This document shows positions 17,939 through 25,648 of a stretch of 64,000 bases of DNA, in pieces. The stretch covers positions 1,922,001-1,986,000 of the forward strand of contig NZ_LT985188.1 in the NCBI RefSeq assembly GCF_900289045.1. Reading direction: 5' to 3'. The notes beneath the pieces are model-generated. The model searched no databases. It worked only from the letters and a program-made list of their open reading frames with translations, and was not told where the DNA came from. Source of the stretch: Micropruina glycogenica. Lineage in GTDB: Bacteria > Actinomycetota > Actinomycetes > Propionibacteriales > Propionibacteriaceae. Each line of letters starts with the position of its first letter. Positions within the stretch are counted from its first letter, which is position 1. The position numbers and the translations under genes were made by a program.

Positions 17939-18907
17939 GTGGGGTGGCTGAAACGTGTCGACCGGTTTCTACTCGCCATCGTGACCGCAGCCGTAGTGGC
18001 CACCGTGCTGCCCGCGCAGGGCGTGACGGTGCCCGTGCTCGAGTGGGTGACCAAGGCCGCCGTCGCCGTGCTGTTCTTCGTGTACGGGGCGAGGCTCAAG
18101 CCCGACCAGGCCCTGGCGGGGCTCAAGCACTGGCGGCTGCACCTCACCATTCTGGGCCTGACCTTCGTGGTGTTCCCCTTCATCGGCTGGGGGTTGCAGG
18201 TGCTGTCCCCGTGGCTGCTGAGCCCGGCGCTGTACGCGGGCGTGCTCTACCTGACGCTGGTGCCGTCGACGGTGCAGAGCTCGATCAACTTCACCTCGAT
18301 CGCCAAAGGCAACGTGGCGGGGGCGATCGTGAGCGCGTCGGCGTCCAACCTGCTGGGGGTGTTCCTCACGCCGCTGCTGTGCTGGCTGCTGATGACCACC
18401 TCGGGCGGCATCACCATCGACGCCTCATCGGTGCTCGACATCGTCGGCCAACTGCTGGTGCCGTTCGTGCTGGGCCAGCTGTCGCGCCGCTGGACGGCCG
18501 ACTGGGTGGCCGCGCACCCCAAACTCAAGCTGTTCGACAACGGCGTGATCGTGCTGGTGGTGTACTCGGCGTTCTCGGCCGGCATGCGCGAACACATGTG
18601 GCAGCAGGTCGAGCCGCTGCAACTGCTGGGGCTGGTGCTGGTCTGCCTGGTGATTCTGGCCACCATGTTGAGCCTCAGTTGGTGGCTGGCCCGCCGGCTC
18701 GGGTTCAACCGTGAAGACGTGATCGCCATTCAGTTCTGCGGCACCAAGAAGTCGCTGGCCACCGGGCTGCCGATGGCGACGGTGCTGTTCGCAGGCTCAC
18801 CGGTCGGCCTGCTGGTGCTGCCCCTGATGGTGTTTCACCAGGCCCAACTGATGGCCTGCGGGTCGCTGGCCGCCCGGTACGCCAGGCAGGTCGACGACAC
18901 CGATTGA
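17939..18907 (+). CDS. SBF-like (bile acid:sodium symporter family) transporter
   Basis: A 322-residue integral membrane protein with about nine or ten hydrophobic helices, matching the SBF-like group of the bile acid:Na+ symporter superfamily (YfeH type). Family landmarks include VLFFVYGARLKPDQALAGL and the TLVPSTVQSSINFTSIAKGN segment, which corresponds to the substrate-binding crossover region. The start is GTG. Substrates of this group are largely unknown; bile acids are unlikely. The gene is divergent from the SpoU methyltransferase and appears to be alone. Confidence 0.88.
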   Translation: MGWLKRVDRFLLAIVTAAVVATVLPAQGVTVPVLEWVTKAAVAVLFFVYGARLKPDQALAGLKHWRLHLTILGLTFVVFPFIGWGLQVLSPWLLSPALYAGVLYLTLVPSTVQSSINFTSIAKGNVAGAIVSASASNLLGVFLTPLLCWLLMTTSGGITIDASSVLDIVGQLLVPFVLGQLSRRWTADWVAAHPKLKLFDNGVIVLVVYSAFSAGMREHMWQQVEPLQLLGLVLVCLVILATMLSLSWWLARRLGFNREDVIAIQFCGTKKSLATGLPMATVLFAGSPVGLLVLPLMVFHQAQLMACGSLAARYARQVDDTD

Positions 18908-18948
18908 GGTCGTCACCCGCGATTGGCGTATTCCAGCGCTACCAGTGA

Positions 18949-20100
18949 CTACTGCTCTGGCTGCACCTCTGGCGCACCCTGCACCGGCGGCGTGGTGGCG
19001 TCCAACTGGGGCGTCGTGCTCAACCGGCGCTGCTTGCCGGCCTCCATCTGTTGTGCCTCGGCGATCGCCTGCTGCACCGCTCGTCCGGCCTCGCCCTCGG
19101 CCTCGATCTTCTGCTGTTCGATCTCGGCGAACACGTCGATCTTCTGCGGCGCGCTGAACTCGTCCTTGTTCGGCGCTTCGTAGCCCGCACCCGACAGCAG
19201 ATCGCCCGCCGCCTTGCCCAGCCCCTTCAACGCGTCGTTGAGTTCGGACGGCACGATCCACACCTTGTTCGCATCACCCCGGGCCAGGTTCGGCAGCATC
19301 TGCAGATACTGGTAGGCCAGCAGCGACTGGTCGGGCTTACCCGCGTGAATGGCGTTGAAGACGGTGGTGATGGCCTGCGCCTCGCCCTCGGAACGCAGCA
19401 TCTGCGCCTGCCGGTCGGCCTGTGCCCGCAGCACCGCCGACTCGCGCTCGCCCTGAGCGCGAAGAATGGACGCCTCGCGGTCACCAGACGCCGACAGAAT
19501 CTGCGACTGCCGCTGACCCTCTGCCAACAGAATCGCCGCCCGCTTGTCGCGCTCGGCCCGGGCGCCCTTCTCCATCGCGTCGCGAATCGTGGCCGGCGGC
19601 TCGATCGAGCGCAGTTCGACGCGGTTCACCTTGATTCCCCACTTGCCGGTGGCCTCATCGAGCACCGAGCGCAGCTTGGCGTTGATCTCTTCGCGGCTGG
19701 TCAGCGTCTGCTCCAGGTCGAGCCCGCCGATGATGTTGCGCAGCGTGGTCATGGTGAGCTGCTCGATGGCCTGAATGTAGTTCTGCGCCTCGTAGGCGGC
19801 GCGCACCGGGTCGACCACCTGAAAGTAGATCACCGAGTCGATGCTCACCATCAGGTTGTCTTCGGTGATCACACCCTGGGGCGGAAACGGCACCACGGCC
19901 TCGCGCATGTCCATCGTGTAGCGCACGTTGTCGATCAGCGGCACCAGCAGGTGCGGGCCGGGGTCGAGGGTGCGGCGGAACTTGCCCAGCCGTTCGACGA
20001 TGCCCACCTGCTGCTGTCGGATCACCTTCAGCGCCTGGGTGAGCAGCGCCACGGCGAAGATGACGATGACGAGAGGGACGATCCATTCCATGCCGGTCAT
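18949..20100 (-). CDS. SPFH/band-7 membrane protein (stomatin/QmcA-like)
   Basis: A 383-residue membrane-anchored protein. One N-terminal helix (WIVPLVIVIFAVALLTQAL) is followed by the SPFH domain (QQQVGIVERLGKFRRTLDPG to about residue 190). A long Ala/Glu/Gln coiled coil follows (GQRQSQILSASGDREAS), then a variable tail. Such proteins form oligomeric scaffolds in membrane microdomains. It overlaps the NfeD gene by four bases; stomatin-NfeD pairs of this kind are widespread. Confidence 0.93.
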   Translation of the reverse strand: MTGMEWIVPLVIVIFAVALLTQALKVIRQQQVGIVERLGKFRRTLDPGPHLLVPLIDNVRYTMDMREAVVPFPPQGVITEDNLMVSIDSVIYFQVVDPVRAAYEAQNYIQAIEQLTMTTLRNIIGGLDLEQTLTSREEINAKLRSVLDEATGKWGIKVNRVELRSIEPPATIRDAMEKGARAERDKRAAILLAEGQRQSQILSASGDREASILRAQGERESAVLRAQADRQAQMLRSEGEAQAITTVFNAIHAGKPDQSLLAYQYLQMLPNLARGDANKVWIVPSELNDALKGLGKAAGDLLSGAGYEAPNKDEFSAPQKIDVFAEIEQQKIEAEGEAGRAVQQAIAEAQQMEAGKQRRLSTTPQLDATTPPVQGAPEVQPEQ

Positions 20101-20549
20101 GGCTCCTTGGGGTAGACAACGACGGTGGTTCCGTCGACTTCGAAGATCTCGACCGGGGTGCCGGCCTCGATCGGTTCGTCGTTGAAACTGCGTGCCTGCC
20201 AAATCTCACCGGCCACCTTGACCTCACCCGAGCCACTGTCGATGGCGGTGAGCGCACGGCCGGTGCTACCCACCATACGTTGCAGCGACGATCGGTAGCC
20301 GGGCGCGCTACGCACCTTGGCCAGCAGGGTTGGCCGCAGCAGAAACAGCAGCGAGAACGCGACGGCTACGGCCACCACGACCTGCACCAGCAGCAGCCCC
20401 GGAAACAGCAGCGCCGTGCCGGCACCGGCCAACGCCCCGGCGGCCAGCATGAGCAGCGTGAAGTCGAGGGTGAGAGCTTCACTCACGGCCAGCAGCACCG
20501 CGGCAACGAGCCACACAGCCCACCAGTTCGCACTCAGCCACTCCAGCAT
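20097..20549 (-). CDS. NfeD family membrane protein
   Basis: A 150-residue protein with two or three N-terminal transmembrane helices (WAVWLVAAVLLAVSEALTLD, LLLVQVVVAVAVAFSLLFLL) and a C-terminal OB-fold domain (MVGSTGRALTAIDSGSGEVK). This is the short NfeD form without a protease domain. It is translationally coupled to the stomatin homologue and presumably acts with it in the membrane. Confidence 0.9.
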   Translation of the reverse strand: MLEWLSANWWAVWLVAAVLLAVSEALTLDFTLLMLAAGALAGAGTALLFPGLLLVQVVVAVAVAFSLLFLLRPTLLAKVRSAPGYRSSLQRMVGSTGRALTAIDSGSGEVKVAGEIWQARSFNDEPIEAGTPVEIFEVDGTTVVVYPKEP

Positions 20550-20556
20550 GCTTCCA

Positions 20557-21342
20557 TCATGCCGTGCCGCGAGCGCTCCACCGTCCGTTGGTGTGACTGA
20601 CTTCGAGCGGAATGTCGAAGGTTGCGCTCAGGTTGTCGGCGGTGAGCACTTCATCGATCGGTCCGGCCGCCAGCACCCGGCCCTGCTTGAGCAGCAGCGC
20701 GTGGGTGATGCCGTCGGGAATCTCTTCGACGTGGTGGGTGACCAGCACGGTCGCGGGGGCGTGCGTGTCACGGCACAGTTCGCTCAGGGTTGCGACCAGC
20801 GCCTCGCGGCCGGCCAGGTCGAGCCCGGCGGCGGGCTCGTCCAACAGCAGCAGTTCGGGGTCGGTCATCAGCGCACGGGCGATCTGGACGCGTTTGCGCT
20901 CGCCCTCGCTCAACGTGCCGAACGTGCGGTAGGCCAGGTGACCGACCCGCAACTGGTTCATGAGTTCGACGGCCCGCTCAAGGTCGGCGAGTTCGTAGTT
21001 CTCGCGCCAGCGACCCATCACCGCGTAGGCGGCGGAGATCACCACGTCGGCCACCCGCTCGCTGCGGGGAATGCGGTCGGCCAGCGCCGCCGACGCCACC
21101 CCGATACGGGGCCGCAGCTCGAACACGTCCACCGAGCCGAGCACCTCGCCCAGTACCTCGGCCAGGCCCGAGCTCGGGTGCATCTGGGCGGCCAGAATCT
21201 GCAGCATCGTGGTTTTGCCGGCCCCGTTGGGCCCGATGATCACCCACCGGTCGGCCTCGTCGATACGCCAATCGACCCCATCGAGCAGCGTCGCCTCGCC
21301 TCGCACGATGGAGACACCGGCCAACTCCGCTACCACCGACAT
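20557..21342 (-). CDS. ABC transporter ATP-binding protein, orphan
   Basis: A 261-residue ATPase with Walker A GPNGAGKTT, a signature motif that reads LSEGE rather than LSGGQ, Walker B LLLLDEP and the switch His in LVTHH. No permease gene is adjacent. The ATG at 21342 is preferred over the upstream TTG. This type, with the LSEGE signature, is found in many actinomycetes next to fabI or nfeD; its partner and substrate are unknown. It lies 19 bases after fabI, so it is probably part of the fabG-fabI transcript. Confidence 0.85.
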   Translation of the reverse strand: MSVVAELAGVSIVRGEATLLDGVDWRIDEADRWVIIGPNGAGKTTMLQILAAQMHPSSGLAEVLGEVLGSVDVFELRPRIGVASAALADRIPRSERVADVVISAAYAVMGRWRENYELADLERAVELMNQLRVGHLAYRTFGTLSEGERKRVQIARALMTDPELLLLDEPAAGLDLAGREALVATLSELCRDTHAPATVLVTHHVEEIPDGITHALLLKQGRVLAAGPIDEVLTADNLSATFDIPLEVSHTNGRWSARGTA

Positions 21343-21360
21343 GGGTGCCAACCTACCGGC

Positions 21361-22131
21361 TCAGGCACCCGTGGAATGCAGGCCGCCGTCCACGTGCAGC
21401 ATTTCACCGGTCGTGGACGGGAACCAGTCCGACAGCAGCGCCACCACGGCCTTGGCGGTGGGGTCGAGATCCTTCGGGTCCCAGCCCAGCGGCGCCCGCC
21501 GTCCCCAGATGTTGTTGAACTCCTCCGAGCCGGGAATGGCCTTCTTGGCGATGGTTTCGAGGGGGCCGGCGGCCACGATGTTGCTGCGAATGCCGTCGGG
21601 GCCGAGGTAGCGGGCCAGGTAGCGCGAGGTGCTTTCGAGCGCCGACTTGGCCACCCCCATCCAGTCGTAGACCGGCCACGACTGCCGGGCGTCGAACGTG
21701 AGCCCGACGATCGAGCCGCCCGGCCCCATCAGCGGACGGCACGCCATGGTGAGCGACACCAGCGAGTAGGCCGACACGTGAATGGCGGTCTTCACGTCGT
21801 CGGCGGGCGTGGTCAGAAACTTGCCGCCCATGGCCGTCTCGGGGTTGGCGAACGCGATCGAGTGCACCACGCCGTCGAGATGGTCGACGTGCTGGCGCAA
21901 CTGATCGGCCAGCCCGGCCAGGTGCTCTTCGTTGGTGACGTCGACCTCGAGCAGCACCGGCTCGGGGTCGAGCCGCTTGATGATGCGCCGGGTGAGGCTG
22001 AGCGCGCGGCCGAAGTTCGACACCAGCACGGTGGCGCCCTGCTCGGCGGCCAGCTCCGCGATGCGGTAGCCGATCGAGGTGTTCATGGTCACGCCGGCGA
22101 CCAGAACGCTTTTGCCTTCGAGAATTCGCAT
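21361..22131 (-). CDS. fabI: enoyl-[acyl-carrier-protein] reductase, FabI/InhA type
   Basis: This NADH-dependent enzyme catalyses the last reduction in fatty acid elongation. It has 256 residues. The atypical SDR cofactor region (GVTMNTSIGYRIAE), the SIAFA segment and the catalytic Tyr/Lys in YDWMGVAKSALES (Y-x6-K) fit FabI/InhA. It lies 20 bases after fabG in the actinobacterial fabG-inhA arrangement. Confidence 0.94.
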   Translation of the reverse strand: MRILEGKSVLVAGVTMNTSIGYRIAELAAEQGATVLVSNFGRALSLTRRIIKRLDPEPVLLEVDVTNEEHLAGLADQLRQHVDHLDGVVHSIAFANPETAMGGKFLTTPADDVKTAIHVSAYSLVSLTMACRPLMGPGGSIVGLTFDARQSWPVYDWMGVAKSALESTSRYLARYLGPDGIRSNIVAAGPLETIAKKAIPGSEEFNNIWGRRAPLGWDPKDLDPTAKAVVALLSDWFPSTTGEMLHVDGGLHSTGA

Positions 22132-22151
22132 GACTGTGGTTCCTTCCGCCC

Positions 22152-22877
22152 TCAGTGACCCATGCCCAGGCCGCCGTCGACCGGGATCACGGCCCCGGAG
22201 ATGTAACCCGCCTTGTCGCTCGCCAGAAAGGCGACGGTGGCCGCAACCTCGTCGACGACGCCGAGGCGCCCCGCGGGAATGGACGCCTGGTAGCCGGCGA
22301 TCACCTCATCGGGCAGCACGGCGGTCATGTCGGTTTCGATGAATCCGGGCGCCACCACGTTGGCGGTCACGCCCCGGCTGCCGATCTCGCGGGTGAGCGA
22401 GCGGGCCATGCCGACCAGCGCCGCCTTGGACGCCGAGTAGTTGACCTGGCCGGGCGAGCCGTAAAGGCCGACCACCGAGCCGGTGAAGATGATGCGACCC
22501 CAGCGCTTGCGCAGCATCGAGCGGCTGGCCCGCTTGGCGCAGCGGAACGCGCCTTTGAGATTGGTGTTCATCACCAGGTCCCACTCGGCGTCGTTCATGC
22601 GCAGAATCAGGGTGTCTTTGGTGACGCCTGAGTTGGCGACCAGAATCTCGACCGGTCCGTGCGCCTCTTCGGCCGCCTTGAACGCCGCCTCGACCTGTGC
22701 GGCGTCGGTGACGTCGCAGGCGATGCCCAGGGCACCCTCAGGGGCGTCGCCGCCACGCGAGAAACTGGCCACTCGATGCCCGTCGGCCAGCAGGGCTGCC
22801 ACGATCGCGGCACCGATGCCCTTGTTGCCGCCGGTGACGACCGCGCTGCGGCCGCTCACGCCTTCGGTTTCGGTCAC
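22152..22877 (-). CDS. fabG: 3-oxoacyl-[acyl-carrier-protein] reductase
   Basis: An SDR of 241 residues that reduces 3-oxoacyl-ACP with NADPH in fatty acid synthesis. The cofactor motif TGGNKGIG is at about residues 15-22, NSGV in the middle, and the catalytic Ser-Tyr-Lys set is seen as TGSVVGLYGSPGQVNYSASK. The start is GTG, and no strong ribosome binding site is visible. It is the first gene of fabG-fabI-ABC ATPase and is divergent from the DUF3099 gene with about 55 bases between. Confidence 0.95.
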   Translation of the reverse strand: MTETEGVSGRSAVVTGGNKGIGAAIVAALLADGHRVASFSRGGDAPEGALGIACDVTDAAQVEAAFKAAEEAHGPVEILVANSGVTKDTLILRMNDAEWDLVMNTNLKGAFRCAKRASRSMLRKRWGRIIFTGSVVGLYGSPGQVNYSASKAALVGMARSLTREIGSRGVTANVVAPGFIETDMTAVLPDEVIAGYQASIPAGRLGVVDEVAATVAFLASDKAGYISGAVIPVDGGLGMGH

Positions 22878-22932
22878 GAGCAGACCCTAGCGGAGGAGGT
22901 CCGGCACGGGCAGAACGACATACAGTGTGTGC

Positions 22933-23274
22933 GTGACAAGGGTGGTTCGAGGCGCCAAGGGGGCCACGCAGCAGGGCGGTCGTCCGGTGCTCATCACCAA
23001 CGCCCGCCAGCCCAAGTCGCTCGATGCGGAGCAGCGCAACAAGCGCTACCTGATCTCGATGGCCGTGCGCGTCGCCTGCTTCCTGGGCGGCGTGGCGGCA
23101 CCCACCCCGTGGAACTGGGTGCTGTTCGCCGGCGCGGCGGTGATTCCGCCCATCGCGGTGATGCTGGCCAACGCGGTCGACCTGCGGCGCCCCCAGGAGA
23201 ACGCGGACGACGTCACACCGGCCCGTCCTGAACTCGAGGTGGACACGGTGATTCGCGGCACGGTGGAGGACTGA
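22933..23274 (+). CDS. DUF3099 membrane protein
   Basis: A 113-residue protein with two hydrophobic helices (YLISMAVRVACFLGGVAA, WVLFAGAAVIPPIAVMLANA) and charged ends. It matches the actinobacterial DUF3099 family, whose function is not known. A GTG two codons further upstream (22927) is an alternative start. The stop is three bases before the SURF1 gene, so the two are co-transcribed; this DUF3099-SURF1 pairing recurs in actinomycetes. Confidence 0.85.
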   Translation: MTRVVRGAKGATQQGGRPVLITNARQPKSLDAEQRNKRYLISMAVRVACFLGGVAAPTPWNWVLFAGAAVIPPIAVMLANAVDLRRPQENADDVTPARPELEVDTVIRGTVED

Positions 23275-23277
23275 CCG

Positions 23278-24192
23278 GTGCCGACGCTGGGCACCATGGG
23301 CAACCCCCGCGACGGACGACTGTGGGTGCGTTGGTTGGCGATCGGCGTCGTGGTCGCGTGCCTGGCCGTCGCGTTCGTCAATCTGGGCCGCTGGCAGCTC
23401 GACCGGCTGCAGCAGCGGCGCGACAGCAACGGCACGGTGGTGGCCCACGAGAGCGCGCCGGTAGCCGACTGGACGACGGTGTTCACCCACCCCCTGACCG
23501 ACGCCGACCAGTGGCAGCGGGTGACCGCCACGGGCACCTTCGACCCCAACCACTCGTTCGTGCTGCGCTATCGCTCAGCCAACGGCACCACGGGCTGGCA
23601 GATCGTCACGCCGCTGCGCACTGCGGCCGGCAACGTGCTGGTGAGTAGGGGTTTCGCCGCCCGTCCGACCGATCAGGACTTTCCGGCCACGGCGCCCGCC
23701 CCGCCGGCCGGCGAGGTGAGTCTGGTGGGGTACGTGCGCCGCAACGAACAGGGCGACAGCGACGCGCTCACGCCGGTGAACGGCTCGATGCGGCTGATCA
23801 ACTCCGACGCGGTGGCCCCCGTGGTGGGGTACCCGCTGGCCAACGGCTACATCGACGCGATCAGCCTGACGCCCGCAGCCACCGACGGCCTGGTGCCGGT
23901 CGAACCCCCCGAGCTGAGCGAGGGCAACCACTTCAGCTACGCGCTGCAGTGGTTCGCGTTCGCCGGCATCGCCGCGTTCGGCCTGGTGGTGTTGGTGCGC
24001 TCCGACCTGCGCGACCGGCGGCGGGCCGAGGCTGAGGCGGCCCCGGCGATGCCTGCCGGCCAACCCGCCGCCGACTCCACTGTGACGGCTCCCGCCGCGC
24101 AGTCCGGCCAGGCGGCGGCGCGCATCGAAGCCGTCCGCGCAGAGGCTCTTCGCCTCGAAGCAGCCCGGCGCGCGCCGGACGTCGAGCACTGA
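23278..24192 (+). CDS. SURF1 family cytochrome oxidase biogenesis protein
   Basis: A 304-residue membrane protein with a SURF1 topology: an N-terminal helix (WVRWLAIGVVVACLAVAFVN), a large extracytoplasmic domain, and a C-terminal helix (SYALQWFAFAGIAAFGLVVL). The family pattern NLGRWQLDRLQQR follows the first helix. SURF1 helps insert heme A into cytochrome aa3 subunit I, which fits the ctaA and ctaB genes further right. The last ~60 residues form an Ala/Glu-rich cytoplasmic tail. Confidence 0.93.
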   Translation: MPTLGTMGNPRDGRLWVRWLAIGVVVACLAVAFVNLGRWQLDRLQQRRDSNGTVVAHESAPVADWTTVFTHPLTDADQWQRVTATGTFDPNHSFVLRYRSANGTTGWQIVTPLRTAAGNVLVSRGFAARPTDQDFPATAPAPPAGEVSLVGYVRRNEQGDSDALTPVNGSMRLINSDAVAPVVGYPLANGYIDAISLTPAATDGLVPVEPPELSEGNHFSYALQWFAFAGIAAFGLVVLVRSDLRDRRRAEAEAAPAMPAGQPAADSTVTAPAAQSGQAAARIEAVRAEALRLEAARRAPDVEH

Positions 24193-24235
24193 CCAGCCCA
24201 CCGTTCATTCGGTCACCTCATCACCACACCACCGT

Positions 24236-24259
24236 CATTCCGGCGAAGGCCGGAATCTC
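24236..24259. repeat. REP-like palindrome copy
   Basis: The unit CATTCCGGCGAAGGCCGGAA followed by TCTC is a variant of the palindrome found tandemly near rpsB. It is followed by a second small inverted repeat (TCCGGATCAAGTCCGGGATG), a layout common in dispersed bacterial repeats. It lies in the 3' flank of the SURF1 gene, before the IS zone. Confidence 0.8.
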
Positions 24260-24347
24260 TTCCGGATCAAGTCCGGGATGCAAATGTCGGGTCCGAGCCT
24301 GCCGACACACGTCGAGGCACCGCTGTTCGGGTCTCGACAAGCCGTCT

Positions 24348-24368
24348 TGCCTCACGTCAAGATGTCCG
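24348..24368. repeat. solo IS end related to the interrupted IS
   Basis: TGCCTCACGTCAAGATGTCCG matches the terminal inverted repeat of the neighbouring IS (right end TGCCTCACATGAGGATGTCC) at about 17 of 20 positions. It lies 15 bases outside that element. It looks like the leftover end of an earlier, related insertion or an imperfect excision. Confidence 0.55.
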
Positions 24369-24408
24369 CGGGTGATTGGCGCGTGCCTCATATGAAATGT
24401 CCGGATGG

Positions 24409-25605
24409 TTAGGCGGCGGGGCGGGTGCCGAGGGTGCGAGCTTTGGCTAGGTCGATGAGTTGTTGCTGGATGTGGTTGATGCCTCGGGTGATGCGTGCTG
24501 GGTTGAGCTTGTCGTGTTCGGCTGCGAGCCGGGCACGGGTCGCGGGGTCGGGCGGGCCGGTGTCGAGGAGCCGCTGGTAGGGGGTTTTGGGTTTGTCGTA
24601 GACACGCTTCTTGCGGCCGCTGCGGGTCTGGGTCCAGTCGACGGCTTTGACGCAGGGCAGCAGGTGGTTCTTGCGGGCCATGACCAGGTCCCAGAGTTGG
24701 TTGAGCAGGGCGAGTTCGGTGTCGGTTTCGTAGCGGTAGCGGAAGGCGTGGCGGCGGACCCAGTCGCCGTTGCGTTGCTCGATGTGGGCGTTGTCGTTGT
24801 GGTGGTAGGGCCGGCCGCGGGTGATCGGGATGTGGTGGTCGTCGCACCAGGCGATCACGGACCAGTTCATGAACTCGGAGCCGTTGTCGAAGTCCATGCC
24901 GGCGATCGGGAGGGGTGCCAGTTTGGCGATCCATTCCAGGCCGGCGTGGACGTGCACGAACGCGTTGTTGCGGATGCTGCGCAGCATGGTCCAGCCGGTC
25001 ACCGGATCGGTTGCTGACAAGGTGCGAAGGAACTCGCCTTTGAGTGTGTGGCCGCAGTGAGCGACAGTGTCCAACTCCAGAAACCCGGGCACGGTGATCG
25101 GGTCGTCGGTCGCGGTGCGCAGCGGGATCGAGGACCGCAGGATGTGCGAGGGTCGGGTGCTGGACAGGCCGGCGGCGGGGTAGCCGGCAGCCTTGTGCGG
25201 TTTCAGGTAACGGTCGATCGTGGCTGCCGACATCGACCTTAGTTCGTCGATCACCGTGTCGCTGACCCGGTCGGCGACCTTGCCGAGCTCACGGTCTCGA
25301 ACCAGCCGACACAGGGTGTCCTCCATCACCACGGCCAGGTACTTGCCCGATGGTTGACCGGCCAGCCGCCACACCTCCTGCAACACGATCAGCGCATCGT
25401 AGGAGTACTTGCGTGGGCGTGGTTTCCGCTGCTGGTCGCGGGCCGCGCCCTTGCGGGTGGCCGCGGCCCGGATCGCTCGGCGGGCGTGATCGCGGGTCCA
25501 GCCCGTCGACGCCACTAGCGCGTCGAGGATACGGCTCTTCTCAGCTCTGTCCGCCTTCGCGTATTCGCGGGCGAACTTCTTGGTCACATCACGGCGCGAC
25601 GCCAT
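24409..25605 (-). CDS. DDE integrase-core transposase
   Basis: A 398-residue transposase with an N-terminal helix-turn-helix region and an rve-type catalytic core: Asp in PGFLELDTVAHCG, Asp in GMDFDNGSEF and Glu in DNAHIEQRNGDWVRR. The start MASRRDVTKKF is supported by GGGAG six bases upstream; an upstream GTG or ATG is less likely. The coding sequence is intact. Its own promoter side has been separated from the right IS end by 3 kb of inserted DNA, so mobility in cis may be lost. Confidence 0.88.
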   Translation of the reverse strand: MASRRDVTKKFAREYAKADRAEKSRILDALVASTGWTRDHARRAIRAAATRKGAARDQQRKPRPRKYSYDALIVLQEVWRLAGQPSGKYLAVVMEDTLCRLVRDRELGKVADRVSDTVIDELRSMSAATIDRYLKPHKAAGYPAAGLSSTRPSHILRSSIPLRTATDDPITVPGFLELDTVAHCGHTLKGEFLRTLSATDPVTGWTMLRSIRNNAFVHVHAGLEWIAKLAPLPIAGMDFDNGSEFMNWSVIAWCDDHHIPITRGRPYHHNDNAHIEQRNGDWVRRHAFRYRYETDTELALLNQLWDLVMARKNHLLPCVKAVDWTQTRSGRKKRVYDKPKTPYQRLLDTGPPDPATRARLAAEHDKLNPARITRGINHIQQQLIDLAKARTLGTRPAA

Positions 25606-25648
25606 CGACAACTCCCTGCTCACAGGGCCAGGGAACCCCAACAGCTAG

